Assembly: GCF_011516935.1 (NCBI RefSeq)
Contig: NZ_WOTF01000006.1
Coordinates: 1-64,000 of the forward strand
Length of the DNA: 64,000 nucleotides
DNA from: Acetobacter farinalis
Lineage (GTDB): Bacteria > Pseudomonadota > Alphaproteobacteria > Acetobacterales > Acetobacteraceae
Reading direction: 5' to 3'
This document shows, one piece after another, positions 8,389 to 16,169 of the stretch (within the stretch, counting starts at the first letter, position 1; each line of letters starts with the position of its first letter). The position numbers were made by a program, and so were the translations under genes. Below the pieces are notes generated by a model, which saw only the letters and a program-made list of their open reading frames with translations, had not been told where the DNA came from and did not search any database.

Positions 8389-8979
8389 TCAGTCAAAATG
8401 CAGGGTCTCCCGTTCTGTTACCAGACAGGACAGGGGCTGGTCATAGGGGCCGGTGGGAAGCTGTTCCACTTCCTGCGCGGCCAGAGCATACCCCACACTG
8501 CGTACACCGGGCAGCGTTGCCAGGGTGCGGTCATAATAGCCGCCGCCGTATCCCAGCCGGTTGCCGCTCCGGTCAAACCCCAGCAGGGGGACCAGAATAA
8601 GGTCTGGCGTTTCCAGAGGGCCATCAGGCACCTGCGTGCCAAAGCGGCCACGCAGGAGCGGGGTTTGGGGCGTCCACAGGCGGAAGGAAAGGGGCTGCCC
8701 GCGCGGAGGCGTGTCCGGCAGCAGCACATGCCGCCCGGCAGCGCTGAGCTGGTGGCACAGGGGGCGCAGGTCAATTTCGTGCGCAAGAGGCCAGACGCAG
8801 GCAATGGCGCGGGCCGGGGTTGCCAGAATCAGGGCCGCCAGCCGTTCCCGCAGGAGGGCATCTGCACCCTCGGGGCGGGTTTTAAGGTGTGTCAGGCAGT
8901 GCGCGCGCAGGGCCTGCTTGGCCTCGGCAACCGCCGGGGGGTCTGACACAAGGGAAGAAGGGGAGTGCGAAGCCGCCAT
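8389..8979 (-). CDS. fau: 5-formyltetrahydrofolate cyclo-ligase
   Basis: Converts 5-formyl-THF to 5,10-methenyl-THF with ATP, returning the stored folate to one-carbon metabolism. The C-terminal signature NRLGYGGGYYDRTLA binds the phosphates and pterin; LILVPLLGFDRSGNRLG precedes it. At 196 residues from ATG 8979 the length fits the family. The start is uncertain: ATG 8979 lies inside a candidate 6S RNA, and GTG 8949 (186 residues) would begin translation just after that RNA's predicted closing stem. The zapA gene lies immediately upstream, as in many Proteobacteria. Confidence 0.92.
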   Translation of the reverse strand: MAASHSPSSLVSDPPAVAEAKQALRAHCLTHLKTRPEGADALLRERLAALILATPARAIACVWPLAHEIDLRPLCHQLSAAGRHVLLPDTPPRGQPLSFRLWTPQTPLLRGRFGTQVPDGPLETPDLILVPLLGFDRSGNRLGYGGGYYDRTLATLPGVRSVGYALAAQEVEQLPTGPYDQPLSCLVTERETLHFD

Positions 8980-9067
8980 GGCCGTTGGTCTTTCAACCTC
9001 CAGGACCTGCGTGTGCAGGTGGGCGCCGGATAATGTGACCAGGGCCACAACAGAGCCAGCTCCCTTA
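8958..9067 (-). ncRNA. ssrS: candidate 6S RNA between zapA and the cyclo-ligase gene
   Basis: On the minus strand this segment folds into a long rod. GGGAG (9064-9060) pairs with CTCCC near the 3' end. TGGTC pairs with GACCA further in, and a terminal hairpin ACCTGC-ACAC-GCAGGT is perfect. Unpaired bulges lie between, one of them holding GGCTCTGTTGTGGCCC. The location, just after zapA and before the 5-FTHF cyclo-ligase gene, is where 6S RNA (the RNA polymerase sigma-70 decoy) lies in many Proteobacteria. The span is shorter (~110 nt) than typical 6S RNAs, so the ends may lie further out. Not confirmed by a covariance search. Confidence 0.45.
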
Positions 9068-9469
9068 GGAAGTGCTTATCGGCCCAGGGGATGACTCGCC
9101 TGACGTGCCGGGCAGCTCCGCCTCTTCTATGTAGGCCTGCTCAAGGGTGGCTGCAATAGCTTCCGCACATTCCGCCATGTCAATCAGGCGGCTGTTCATC
9201 AGTTTCTGCTCTGTCCGCAGGCGTTCAGCCTCTTCAACAGCCTGTGTGGTGCTCTCGGGCACATGCTGGCTGGAAAGATCCTGAATTTCGTCCGCCATGA
9301 ACAGAGCTGCCAGCACCAGCACACGGCTTTCCCCGGTAAAACCGAGGTCCCGCACGCGCTGGACGCGGCGTTCAACCTGCTGGGCCATGGCCTGAACATG
9401 CCGTTCCTGACCGTTTTCACACCCGACGGAGTAGCTGTGACCGTTAATGCGAATTGAAACGAGCGCCAT
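9065..9469 (-). CDS. zapA: cell division protein ZapA
   Basis: A 134-residue FtsZ-associated protein that bundles FtsZ protofilaments at the division site. The N-terminal beta region VSIRINGHSYSVGCENGQE, followed by VERRVQRVRDLG and VLVLAALFMADEIQDL, is the standard ZapA fold; a coiled coil occupies the C-terminal half. The gene starts 2 bp after the stop of the small coiled-coil gene upstream, and its stop lies at the 5' edge of the candidate 6S RNA. Confidence 0.9.
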   Translation of the reverse strand: MALVSIRINGHSYSVGCENGQERHVQAMAQQVERRVQRVRDLGFTGESRVLVLAALFMADEIQDLSSQHVPESTTQAVEEAERLRTEQKLMNSRLIDMAECAEAIAATLEQAYIEEAELPGTSGESSPGPISTS

Positions 9470-9471
9470 AA

Positions 9472-9738
9472 TTATTTATCTTCCGGTCGGTCCGCGTGGG
9501 CCAGAGCATCCCGTACACGGCTGATCAGCACGTCTACGTTTGCAACGAGTTCCTGCCTGTCCACACGTTTGCGGTCTTTGGCCTGCCGGCTCTGGGCAAG
9601 CGCAAAGGAAATCCGTTGCAGGGCGCGGTTCAGCCGGTCAATCGGATCTTCTGCCGCGGGTGCGGGGGGTGCTGGCAGCGGGTGCGCTGCGGGTGCGTTT
9701 GACTCTGTTACAGATGGCCCGTGGCCCTGATCTTGCAT
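9472..9738 (-). CDS. small coiled-coil protein upstream of zapA (ZauP-like)
   Basis: An 88-residue protein: a proline/alanine-rich N-terminal third, then a predicted helix DRLNRALQRISFALAQSR continuing to ELVANVDVLISRVRDAL. No enzyme motif. In alphaproteobacteria such as Caulobacter a small coiled-coil protein encoded directly upstream of zapA (ZauP) partners ZapA in FtsZ regulation; position, size and coiled-coil content agree, but I cannot show homology by eye. Separated from zapA by 2 bp, hence surely co-translated. Confidence 0.72.
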   Translation of the reverse strand: MQDQGHGPSVTESNAPAAHPLPAPPAPAAEDPIDRLNRALQRISFALAQSRQAKDRKRVDRQELVANVDVLISRVRDALAHADRPEDK

Positions 9739-9794
9739 TCTTGTCTACCCTTCAGTCAAAAAGGAATCACCCGCAAAACGCGGCGGCGTCAAGC

Positions 9795-10328
9795 ATGGTT
9801 ACGGAAAACAAGACAATTTTATCCGCTCCTTTTCTGCCATACGGCTTCTTTACACTTCATGATTACGCCACCGGCATGGCAGTTTATCACGCGGCGCACA
9901 AAGCGGGTGTGCTAAAACCTGACGCCGGGATGGCCCCGTTCGGGTTTGTGTCCGCCCCCGGTGCCGCGGGGTTCATGGGGATGGGGTGGTGGCGGGCGCT
10001 GCTTGGGCGGATGGAAGAGGCCACCGATTGCCGGTGGTTTGATGCGCTGGATTGCGGCAGCAGTGTAGGCCATGCCATGATGGCTCTCACGCAGGGCCAG
10101 AAAAACGTGATCCTGCAAACCGATTCCAGGCGTATGGACGCCGTGCGGAGTGTGTGTGAAATAGCCGGAGGGCTGCTTTTTTTCGCCCGTCCGCCATCAT
10201 TTGACCTTACCGCACCGCTATCTTCACAAACGCATCTTGCCGCGTATTTCGCACGCAGTTATTGCGAGAAGATGGTACCGGGAAACAGAGGCCCGGCAAT
10301 AAAACCAAGAGGAAGGATTTCTCAATGA
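9795..10328 (+). CDS. unknown protein coupled to the class I aldolase gene
   Basis: Not recognised. The 177-residue product starts MVTENKTILSAPFLPYGFF and includes a glycine-rich stretch GFVSAPGAAGFMGMGWW and DALDCGSSVGHAMMALTQGQ, which suggests a compact alpha/beta fold with no signal peptide. Its TGA stop overlaps the ATG of the aldolase gene (ATGA at 10325-10328), so the two are translationally coupled. It starts 56 bp from the divergent zauP-like gene. A role near glycolysis is only guilt by association. Confidence 0.65.
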   Translation: MVTENKTILSAPFLPYGFFTLHDYATGMAVYHAAHKAGVLKPDAGMAPFGFVSAPGAAGFMGMGWWRALLGRMEEATDCRWFDALDCGSSVGHAMMALTQGQKNVILQTDSRRMDAVRSVCEIAGGLLFFARPPSFDLTAPLSSQTHLAAYFARSYCEKMVPGNRGPAIKPRGRISQ

Positions 10329-11239
10329 CGCTTACCCCGAAGGTTAAGGCTATTCTTGACCAGTATGAGAGTGACAATCCCGGTACAAAAACAAATCTGG
10401 CCCGCTTCCTGAACGCGGGTAAGCTGGCAGGCACGGGTAAGCTGGTCATCCTGCCGGTTGATCAGGGCTTTGAGCATGGCCCGGCGCGCTCCTTTGCCGC
10501 CAACCCTGCTGCGTATGACCCGCACTACCATTTTGAGCTGGCGATTGAAGCCGGGCTGAGCGGCTATGCGGCTCCGCTGGGCATGCTGGAATGTGGCGCA
10601 GCAAAATATGCGTCTGAAATTCCGCTTATCCTGAAATGCAACAGCTCCAACAGCCTTGCTACGGAAAAAGACCAGGCCGTGACCGGCACCGTGGCGGACG
10701 CCCTGCGTCTGGGCTGCGCCGGGATTGGCTTCACCATCTATCCGGGTTCTGAATACTGCTTCGAGCAGATGGAAGAATTCCGTGAACTGGCAGCAGAAGC
10801 CAAGGCCGCTGGTCTGGCTGTTATCCTGTGGAGCTACCCGCGTGGCCCGATGCTGGACAAGGTAGCGGAAACCGCGGTGGACGTGTGTGCCTATGCTGCC
10901 CATATGGCGGCTCTGTGTGGTGCGCACATCATCAAGGTCAAACCGCCGACGGATCAGGTCGCGCTGCCTGTCAACAAAGCGGCTTACGAGGAGAACAAGA
11001 TTGATGTCTCCACGCTGCCGGCGCGTATCCGCCACGTGGTGCAGTCCAGCTTTGCCGGCCGCCGCATCGTGATCTTCTCCGGCGGTGAAAAAGCCGGGAC
11101 GGATAACCTGCTGGCAACCATCAAGGGCATTCAGGAAGGTGGCGGCTTCGGCTCCATCATCGGCCGGAACGTGTTCCAGCGCCCGAAGGCGGAAGCTCTG
11201 GATCTGCTCAACCAGATCATCACCATCTTCAAAAGCTGA
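10325..11239 (+). CDS. fbaB: class I fructose-bisphosphate aldolase, archaeal/DhnA type
   Basis: Cleaves fructose 1,6-bisphosphate to the two triose phosphates through a Schiff base. The 304-residue protein has LPVDQGFEHGP near residue 44, GFTIYPGSEY, and the active-site lysine region HIIKVKPPTD (K204, or K206) and FSGGEKAGTDNLL near the phosphate site; this is the FbaB/DhnA branch, not the eukaryotic class I form. GGAAGGA lies upstream of the ATG. It overlaps the preceding unknown gene by 4 bp and is followed 11 bp later by the ThiE-like gene. Confidence 0.93.
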   Translation: MTLTPKVKAILDQYESDNPGTKTNLARFLNAGKLAGTGKLVILPVDQGFEHGPARSFAANPAAYDPHYHFELAIEAGLSGYAAPLGMLECGAAKYASEIPLILKCNSSNSLATEKDQAVTGTVADALRLGCAGIGFTIYPGSEYCFEQMEEFRELAAEAKAAGLAVILWSYPRGPMLDKVAETAVDVCAYAAHMAALCGAHIIKVKPPTDQVALPVNKAAYEENKIDVSTLPARIRHVVQSSFAGRRIVIFSGGEKAGTDNLLATIKGIQEGGGFGSIIGRNVFQRPKAEALDLLNQIITIFKS

Positions 11240-11250
11240 AAACCACAGGC

Positions 11251-11874
11251 ATGACAACAGGACAGGGGGCCGGGGTGACGGCGTGTGATGTCTATCTCGC
11301 CACCCCCGTTCTGCGGGATGCCGGGTCTTTTCTGCCAGATCTGGCGCGGGGGCTGCAGTGCCAGCCTGCAGCTGTCCTGCTGCGGCTGGCAGACGCTCCG
11401 GATGCGGAGCTGACCAGACAGATCCAGACGTTTCAGTCTGTTGTTCAGGCGCAGGATATTGCCCTGATTCTGGAGGACAGGCCGCTGCTTGCCGCCGGAA
11501 CCGGGTGTGATGGCGTGCATCTGTCCACCCGCTTTGCCGGAGCCTCCATCAAGGATGTCCGCCGGCAGGTGGGGGATGACCTTCAGCTTGGCGTGGCTGT
11601 TGGCGGCAGCCGGGATGCCGCCATGCGTGCGGGTGAGGCCGGGGCTGATTACATCAGCTTTTCAACAGCAACACCCGTTGTGGCGGCAGAAGGGGAAGCT
11701 CCGGAAAGCCTCGCGGCCCTTGTGCGCTGGTGGTGTCTGGTGATGGAACTGCCTGCCGTGGTTGAAGTGGAAGACCCTGCTCAGGTGGCGGACTTCATAC
11801 AGGCGGGCGCGGACTTCGTTCTTCCCGGCCCCTCTTTCTGGGAACAGCCGTCTCTCTGGACGTTTTCCGGCTGA
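11251..11874 (+). CDS. thiamine-phosphate synthase-like (ThiE/TenI family) protein
   Basis: A 207-residue TIM-barrel protein. Visible family marks are LEDRPLLAAGTGCDGVHLS (ThiE proteins have a ND..LA...GADGVHLG segment), the GVAVGGSRDAAMRAGEAGADYISF segment matching G-S-H-...A..A...GADYI, and a closing ADFIQAGADFVLPGPSFW. The usual phosphate loop after GADY(I)..GP(I)F.T is altered to FSTATPV, so it may be a divergent ThiE or a TenI-like protein rather than a standard enzyme. It lies 11 bp after the aldolase gene. Confidence 0.72.
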   Translation: MTTGQGAGVTACDVYLATPVLRDAGSFLPDLARGLQCQPAAVLLRLADAPDAELTRQIQTFQSVVQAQDIALILEDRPLLAAGTGCDGVHLSTRFAGASIKDVRRQVGDDLQLGVAVGGSRDAAMRAGEAGADYISFSTATPVVAAEGEAPESLAALVRWWCLVMELPAVVEVEDPAQVADFIQAGADFVLPGPSFWEQPSLWTFSG

Positions 11875-11997
11875 GGCCCCTTGGGGCGCCATAGTTCAGC
11901 CATGTGCGTCTGCCATGCCTGCAGCCTGATCTTCAGCTTGAAGACCTGTCGGTATGATCGCATACACGACAAGGACGTTTGAAAAAGGGGTGGGTCC

Positions 11998-12441
11998 ATG
12001 GTGAACAAGAAAACTCTTCTGACACTGGCCGTTACTGCCGCTCTGGCCGGAGGCGTGTCTTCCGCGCAGGCGCAGAGCTTTGGCAGCATCGGGCAGAATG
12101 CCCTTTCCGCTGCGACTGGCAGCATGAAAAGCAGTGCTGCCGGAATGCTGGGGAACATGCTTCCCAGCCTGTCTTCCGCCAGCACGAGCAACCTGACCGG
12201 TATTCTGGGATACTGCGTGCAGAACAATGTGCTGTCCGGCGCGGGCGCAACCTCTGCCAGTTCCGTTCTGGGCACCCTGACGCAGCAGCAGGGCGTGACC
12301 TCGTCCAGCAGCTATAGCGCTGGCCAGCAGGGCCTGCTTCAGACGGGGAATAACCAGATGTTTTCTCTGGCAAACCTGCAGGGCCAGCTGAAAACCAAGC
12401 TGTGCAACATGGTGCTGAGCAAGGCTCAGTCCCTGCTGTAA
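11998..12441 (+). CDS. exported DUF2501 (YjjA-like) protein
   Basis: A 147-residue protein with a signal peptide cut after SSAQA (about residue 25). The mature part is rich in Ser, Gly, Leu and Gln and ends GQLKTKLCNMVLSKAQSLL; two cysteines (CVQNN near 73 and LC near 136) could form a disulphide. This matches the DUF2501 family (E. coli YjjA), a small periplasmic protein of unknown function. A strong hairpin terminator follows 26 bp after the stop. Confidence 0.82.
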   Translation: MVNKKTLLTLAVTAALAGGVSSAQAQSFGSIGQNALSAATGSMKSSAAGMLGNMLPSLSSASTSNLTGILGYCVQNNVLSGAGATSASSVLGTLTQQQGVTSSSSYSAGQQGLLQTGNNQMFSLANLQGQLKTKLCNMVLSKAQSLL

Positions 12442-12467
12442 TCAGTCTCTGATGGGCTGATAAAGAC

Positions 12468-12499
12468 GCCTGCCGGTAAAAACCGGCAGGCTTTTTTTT
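12468..12499 (+). terminator. Rho-independent terminator after the DUF2501 gene
   Basis: Perfect 9-bp stem GCCTGCCGG / CCGGCAGGC with a TAAAAA loop, followed by eight T. It ends the rightward gene; the stop codon of the convergent fasciclin gene begins just beyond at 12504. Confidence 0.92.
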
Positions 12500-12503
12500 G
12501 TGC

Positions 12504-13481
12504 TCAGCGCACCAGATCATCCTGCAGGCCGGGGGGCGTGGCAAGCGTGTTGGCGCTTGCTGCCCGATGGCCCGGCAGAGGCTGGCTGGTAAAGGCGGCA
12601 ACCGGGGCGGCTGCGGCCTGGCTGGCCATTGCAGTGTGCGTCACTTTGCGGGCGGTCGTGCGGGTGGCGGCCCGTGCATGGCGTGGGGCCGACGCAGGCT
12701 GGCTGACAGGCGGCAGCAGCAGAGACTGCGTGAAATACAGCATGCCGTTGGATTGCGGAACGCCGGTCACCCACAGGCGTGTGGTCATGCCTTCCCCGTT
12801 GCCCAGAATGATCTGGCCTGTGGGCTGATCAATCCATGCGGAAAGCGTGCGGCCATTCAGTGTGGGCAGTCCGACGGAATGAGTGGGAGAGGCCAGAGCA
12901 GCGGCACGCAGCTTATCGGCTGACCATTTTCCCTTCACGATGGAATAGGCCAGAATTTCCCGCAGGAGCGCCGTGTTTTCCGGGGTGGTCAGCTTGCCAT
13001 TGGTGCGTTTTGCATACTGCTCCAGCACAGTGTTCGGGATACCGAAAACGGTAAAAGGCCCGCTCTGCTGGAGGGTGGCGAACAGCCCGGTTGTGTTCAG
13101 GCCGTGAACGTAATCCGCCATCTCGATCGAGGCGGGCAGCGTGTCAGACAGCGGGCGGTCACAGAAGGCGGGGCTTTCCGGGTCGGCATAGGCAATGAGG
13201 CTGTCCGGAATGCCTTTCTGGTTTTCTGCCGCGGCCTTACCCGGCGCATAGGTCCGAGCCCCGGAAATGGTGGGCAGCATATAGGAGCAGGTTGAGGCAT
13301 GGGTAAGGTAGGGGTCCTGCCGGGCCTGACTCTGGCACCCGGCCAGAGCCGTGAGCGCCAGAAGCGCCGGAGCCAGCAGGACTGGCCTGAAAGAGACTCG
13401 TTTGAAAGAGACTGGCTTGAAAGAGACCGGTCTGAAAGATGCCGGCTTGGATGTACGTGCCGGTGCGCAGTGAGGCCACAT
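12504..13481 (-). CDS. fasciclin-domain lipoprotein
   Basis: A 325-residue exported protein. The signal region ends with a lipobox ALTALAGC (Cys at about residue 49), so it should be lipid-anchored. The middle (about 120-260) has a fasciclin/FAS1 arrangement: GLFATLQQSGPFTVFGIPNTVLEQY, LREILAYSIVKG, LPTLNGRTLSAWI and NGMLYFTQSLLLPP, a fold used for adhesion. The C-terminus is Ala/Thr-rich and disordered. ATG 13481 has GGGAG 6 bp upstream. Its N-terminal region is encoded by four 15-bp tandem repeats (see 13380-13439), unusual in a signal sequence. Confidence 0.82.
   Translation of the reverse strand: MWPHCAPARTSKPASFRPVSFKPVSFKRVSFRPVLLAPALLALTALAGCQSQARQDPYLTHASTCSYMLPTISGARTYAPGKAAAENQKGIPDSLIAYADPESPAFCDRPLSDTLPASIEMADYVHGLNTTGLFATLQQSGPFTVFGIPNTVLEQYAKRTNGKLTTPENTALLREILAYSIVKGKWSADKLRAAALASPTHSVGLPTLNGRTLSAWIDQPTGQIILGNGEGMTTRLWVTGVPQSNGMLYFTQSLLLPPVSQPASAPRHARAATRTTARKVTHTAMASQAAAAPVAAFTSQPLPGHRAASANTLATPPGLQDDLVR
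13380..13439. repeat. four 15-bp tandem repeats inside the lipoprotein signal region
   Basis: Plus-strand units GACTGGCCTGAAAGA, GACTCGTTTGAAAGA, GACTGGCTTGAAAGA and GACCGGTCTGAAAGA follow without gaps. On the coding strand each gives a SF(R/K)(P/R)V pentapeptide just before the hydrophobic core of the signal peptide. Because 15 is a multiple of 3, changes in copy number would lengthen the positively charged N-region without breaking the frame. Confidence 0.92.
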
Positions 13482-13551
13482 GGGCGTCTCCCAAAAAATC
13501 ATGCCTTGAAAAACAGGACTGGAGTCGTGTGGCAGACTGCGCCGGGCATGG

Positions 13552-13956
13552 TCAGCATCCGTCTCCCCGCATGGTCCAGGCGGAGACAACTCCGTTTACC
13601 AGCTCAAACGTGGTCTGGCAGGTGTATGTATAGCTATAGGCTGTACCGCCCCAACCGCCACCCCAGCCGGGTCCACCCCAACCGCCCCAGCCCGGGCCGC
13701 CCCAGCCGCCATACCCCCAGCCACCGTAGCCCCAGCCGCTCATGGGCATGGAGTAATCGGTCTGCTGGGTGATGTAGGCAAGGAAGGTGTGTTGACCGGA
13801 GGTGAACTGGCGGGTGGGCACCCCAAAGGCCCGGACAACGTCTGTCGCCTGTTTGCCAATCATGGAATCAAGCTGGCGGCGTTCCTTGGCAGTTGGGACC
13901 TCACAGGCTGCCAGAGACAGCATGCTCACCAGAAGAAGGAGTTTTTTATGCGTCAT
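13552..13956 (-). CDS. small lipoprotein with Gly/Trp-rich repeats
   Basis: A 134-residue exported protein. The signal peptide ends LSLAAC with the lipid-anchored Cys at 18. A short globular part follows (MIGKQATDVVRAFGVPTRQFTSGQHTFLAY), reminiscent of the SmpA/BamE-like 'small lipoprotein' fold. It is interrupted by a Gly/Trp/Tyr/Pro repeat block GWGYGGWGYGGWGGPGWGG (about residues 78-103) before TAYSYTYTCQTTFELVNGVV. Function unknown; the paired Cys (C116 and the final C134) could form a disulphide. ATG 13956 is chosen because it begins the signal peptide; no strong ribosome-binding site is visible. Confidence 0.75.
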   Translation of the reverse strand: MTHKKLLLLVSMLSLAACEVPTAKERRQLDSMIGKQATDVVRAFGVPTRQFTSGQHTFLAYITQQTDYSMPMSGWGYGGWGYGGWGGPGWGGWGGPGWGGGWGGTAYSYTYTCQTTFELVNGVVSAWTMRGDGC

Positions 13957-14052
13957 GACACAATCCAGACAGGGTGAAACATGCCAGCCCGGCAGCATGT
14001 GCAAAATGCTACCGGGCCAAGGTTAACAAACACGTACCCTAAATCTTGCAGA

Positions 14053-15090
14053 CTAACGGCTCAGCCACAAGACATCCTGTATCCGGCGTGTGCCGCAGGC
14101 CAGCATCACCAGCCTGTCAAACCCCAGTGCAATGCCGGAACAGGGGGGCATGTGGGGCAGGGCCTCCAGCAGGGTTTCATCCAGCGGCCACTCCGCCCGT
14201 GTGGGGTAGAGCGCCTTCCGGGCCGCCCGGTCTGCCAGAAAGCGGCGGCGCTGTTCCTCCGCGTCTGTCAGTTCCTCAAAGGCATTGGCCAGCTCCATGC
14301 CCGCCGCATACAGCTCAAACCGCAGGGCAACGCGCGGGTCTGCCGAGTCCCGCCGGGCAAGAGCGGCCTGGCTGGCGGGCCAGTGGGTGAGGAACGTGGG
14401 GCGGGTGCGGCCTATGGCAGGTTCCACCCGCTCCAGCAGCAGCCGGAAGAACAGGTCTTCCCATGTTTCATCCGCCCGGAGCGTGCAGCCTGCAGCCTGT
14501 GCCAGAGCTTTGGCATCCCCTTCCGTTGGCAGCAGGTCCACACCGGCATGGCGGCGAAAGGCCTCCTCCATGGTCAGGCGCTCAAATGGCGTGTGGAGTT
14601 CCAGAGTCCGGTCCCGCTCCGGGCCGGTATGCTCCAGCCGGGGGGGCAGCACGGCCTTGATCAGGGCTTCGGTTTCATCCATCAGCGCGGCAAGCCCGGC
14701 GGCGGGGTGATACCATTCCAGCATGGTGAATTCCGGCGCATGCAGGGCGCTCTGCTCGCCATTGCGCCAGACCCGCGCGAACTGGAACACCGGCAGGCCC
14801 GTGGCGGCGACAATGCGCTTCATGGCAAATTCCGGGCTGGTATGCAGGAACAGGGTTTCCTGCTCGCCCTGCGGTGTCTCACGCTCGGTGCGGAAGGGGT
14901 AGAGATGCACCTCCTCTCCCGGTACGGGCACGGCGTAGGGCGTTTCCACTTCCATATGGCCCTGTGCTTCCAGAAAGGCGCGGATGCCGCGCACCATCAA
15001 CCCGCGGCGGCGCAGAAAAGGCAGGCGGTCACGAATATGCGCCGGATCCGGCAGCGCGGAATGGCGGTGTGGGATTGCAGAACTGGACAT
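14053..15090 (-). CDS. epmA: EF-P--(R)-beta-lysine ligase
   Basis: A 345-residue class II lysyl-tRNA-synthetase-like enzyme that lacks the anticodon-binding domain and attaches beta-lysine to elongation factor P, helping ribosomes through polyproline stretches. Motif 2 is seen in FARVWRNGE and APEFTMLEWY, motif 3 in SGIALGFDRLVMLA near the end; the active-site FLHTSPEFAMKRI is intact. Length matches EpmA (~325 aa), not LysS (~500 aa). It is divergent from epmB with only 20 bp between the two start codons. Confidence 0.93.
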   Translation of the reverse strand: MSSSAIPHRHSALPDPAHIRDRLPFLRRRGLMVRGIRAFLEAQGHMEVETPYAVPVPGEEVHLYPFRTERETPQGEQETLFLHTSPEFAMKRIVAATGLPVFQFARVWRNGEQSALHAPEFTMLEWYHPAAGLAALMDETEALIKAVLPPRLEHTGPERDRTLELHTPFERLTMEEAFRRHAGVDLLPTEGDAKALAQAAGCTLRADETWEDLFFRLLLERVEPAIGRTRPTFLTHWPASQAALARRDSADPRVALRFELYAAGMELANAFEELTDAEEQRRRFLADRAARKALYPTRAEWPLDETLLEALPHMPPCSGIALGFDRLVMLACGTRRIQDVLWLSR

Positions 15091-15110
15091 GGTGAGAGTA
15101 GAGCCGTCAC

Positions 15111-16160
15111 ATGTCTCATCCGGTCAAGCCCCATCCCATCCCCCGCAGGCTTTTACGCACGCCTGAGGATCTGATTGCCGCTGGTCTGGTGCCTCCTGAA
15201 CAGAAGGACGCGCTGGAGGCCGTGGCGCAGGCCTATGCCACAGCCATTCCGCCCGCGTTTCTGGACCTGATTACCCATCCGGATGACCCGATTGGCGTGC
15301 AGGTCATCCCCTCTCCTGAAGAACTGCTGGTCACACCGGAAGAGCAGTCTGACCCGATCGGGGATGACGCACTCTCTCCCGTGCCGGGTATTGTGCACCG
15401 CTATGCGGACCGTGCCCTGCTCAAGCCCCTGCTGGTCTGCCCGCTTTACTGCCGGTTCTGTTTCCGGCGGGAGCATGTGGGGCCGGATGGCGGCGTGCTG
15501 GATGATGCCGCGCTGGAAACAGCGCTGGACTGGCTGCGGGCACACCCCGCCATTCAGGAAGTGATCCTGACAGGGGGAGACCCGCTGATGCTCTCCCCGC
15601 GCCGGCTCGGGCAGATTATCACCGCACTGTCCGCCATGCCGCATGTCACCACCATTCGCCTGCATACCCGGGTGCCGGTGGCCGCCCCGGAGCGGATGAC
15701 AGAGGCGCTGCTGGATGTGCTGGAGACGGATAAATCCATGTGGATGGCCGTCCACATAAACCATGCGCGGGAGATGTCGGATGCCGCCCGGGCTGGCCTG
15801 AAGCGCCTTGTGCGGCGGGGCATTCCGCTGCTGGGCCAGTCTGTTCTGCTGCGCGGCGTGAATGATAGCGAGCAGGCTCTGGAAGACCTGTTCCGCAGTA
15901 TGGTGGCGGTGCGGATGCGCCCCTATTACCTGCATCAGCTCGACCCGGCTCCCGGCACGGCGCGCTTCCATGTGCCGGTGGAGGAGGGGCAGCGCCTGCT
16001 GGCGGGCCTGCGCGGGCGCGTTACCGGGCTGGCCTGGCCCACCTACGTGCTGGATATCCCGGGCGGTTACGGCAAGGTGCCGTTAGGCCCGGGCTATGTT
16101 GAGGGCGCCCTGCAGGTACGAGACCCGGAAGGGCGCTCGCATACCGTGCGGCGGCTGTAG
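15111..16160 (+). CDS. epmB: EF-P beta-lysylation protein, lysine 2,3-aminomutase-like
   Basis: A 349-residue radical-SAM enzyme that makes (R)-beta-lysine for EpmA. The iron-sulphur cysteines are C110, C114 and C117 in CPLYCRFCFRREHVG; the substrate/SAM region EVILTGGDPLML and the PLP-lysine region near the C-terminus (LDIPGGYGKVPL) are present. It stands back to back with epmA, which supports the EpmB role over a catabolic aminomutase. No efp or epmC gene is in the window. The stop lies 9 bp from the convergent ggt stop. Confidence 0.92.
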   Translation: MSHPVKPHPIPRRLLRTPEDLIAAGLVPPEQKDALEAVAQAYATAIPPAFLDLITHPDDPIGVQVIPSPEELLVTPEEQSDPIGDDALSPVPGIVHRYADRALLKPLLVCPLYCRFCFRREHVGPDGGVLDDAALETALDWLRAHPAIQEVILTGGDPLMLSPRRLGQIITALSAMPHVTTIRLHTRVPVAAPERMTEALLDVLETDKSMWMAVHINHAREMSDAARAGLKRLVRRGIPLLGQSVLLRGVNDSEQALEDLFRSMVAVRMRPYYLHQLDPAPGTARFHVPVEEGQRLLAGLRGRVTGLAWPTYVLDIPGGYGKVPLGPGYVEGALQVRDPEGRSHTVRRL

Positions 16161-16169
16161 GCGCGCAGG

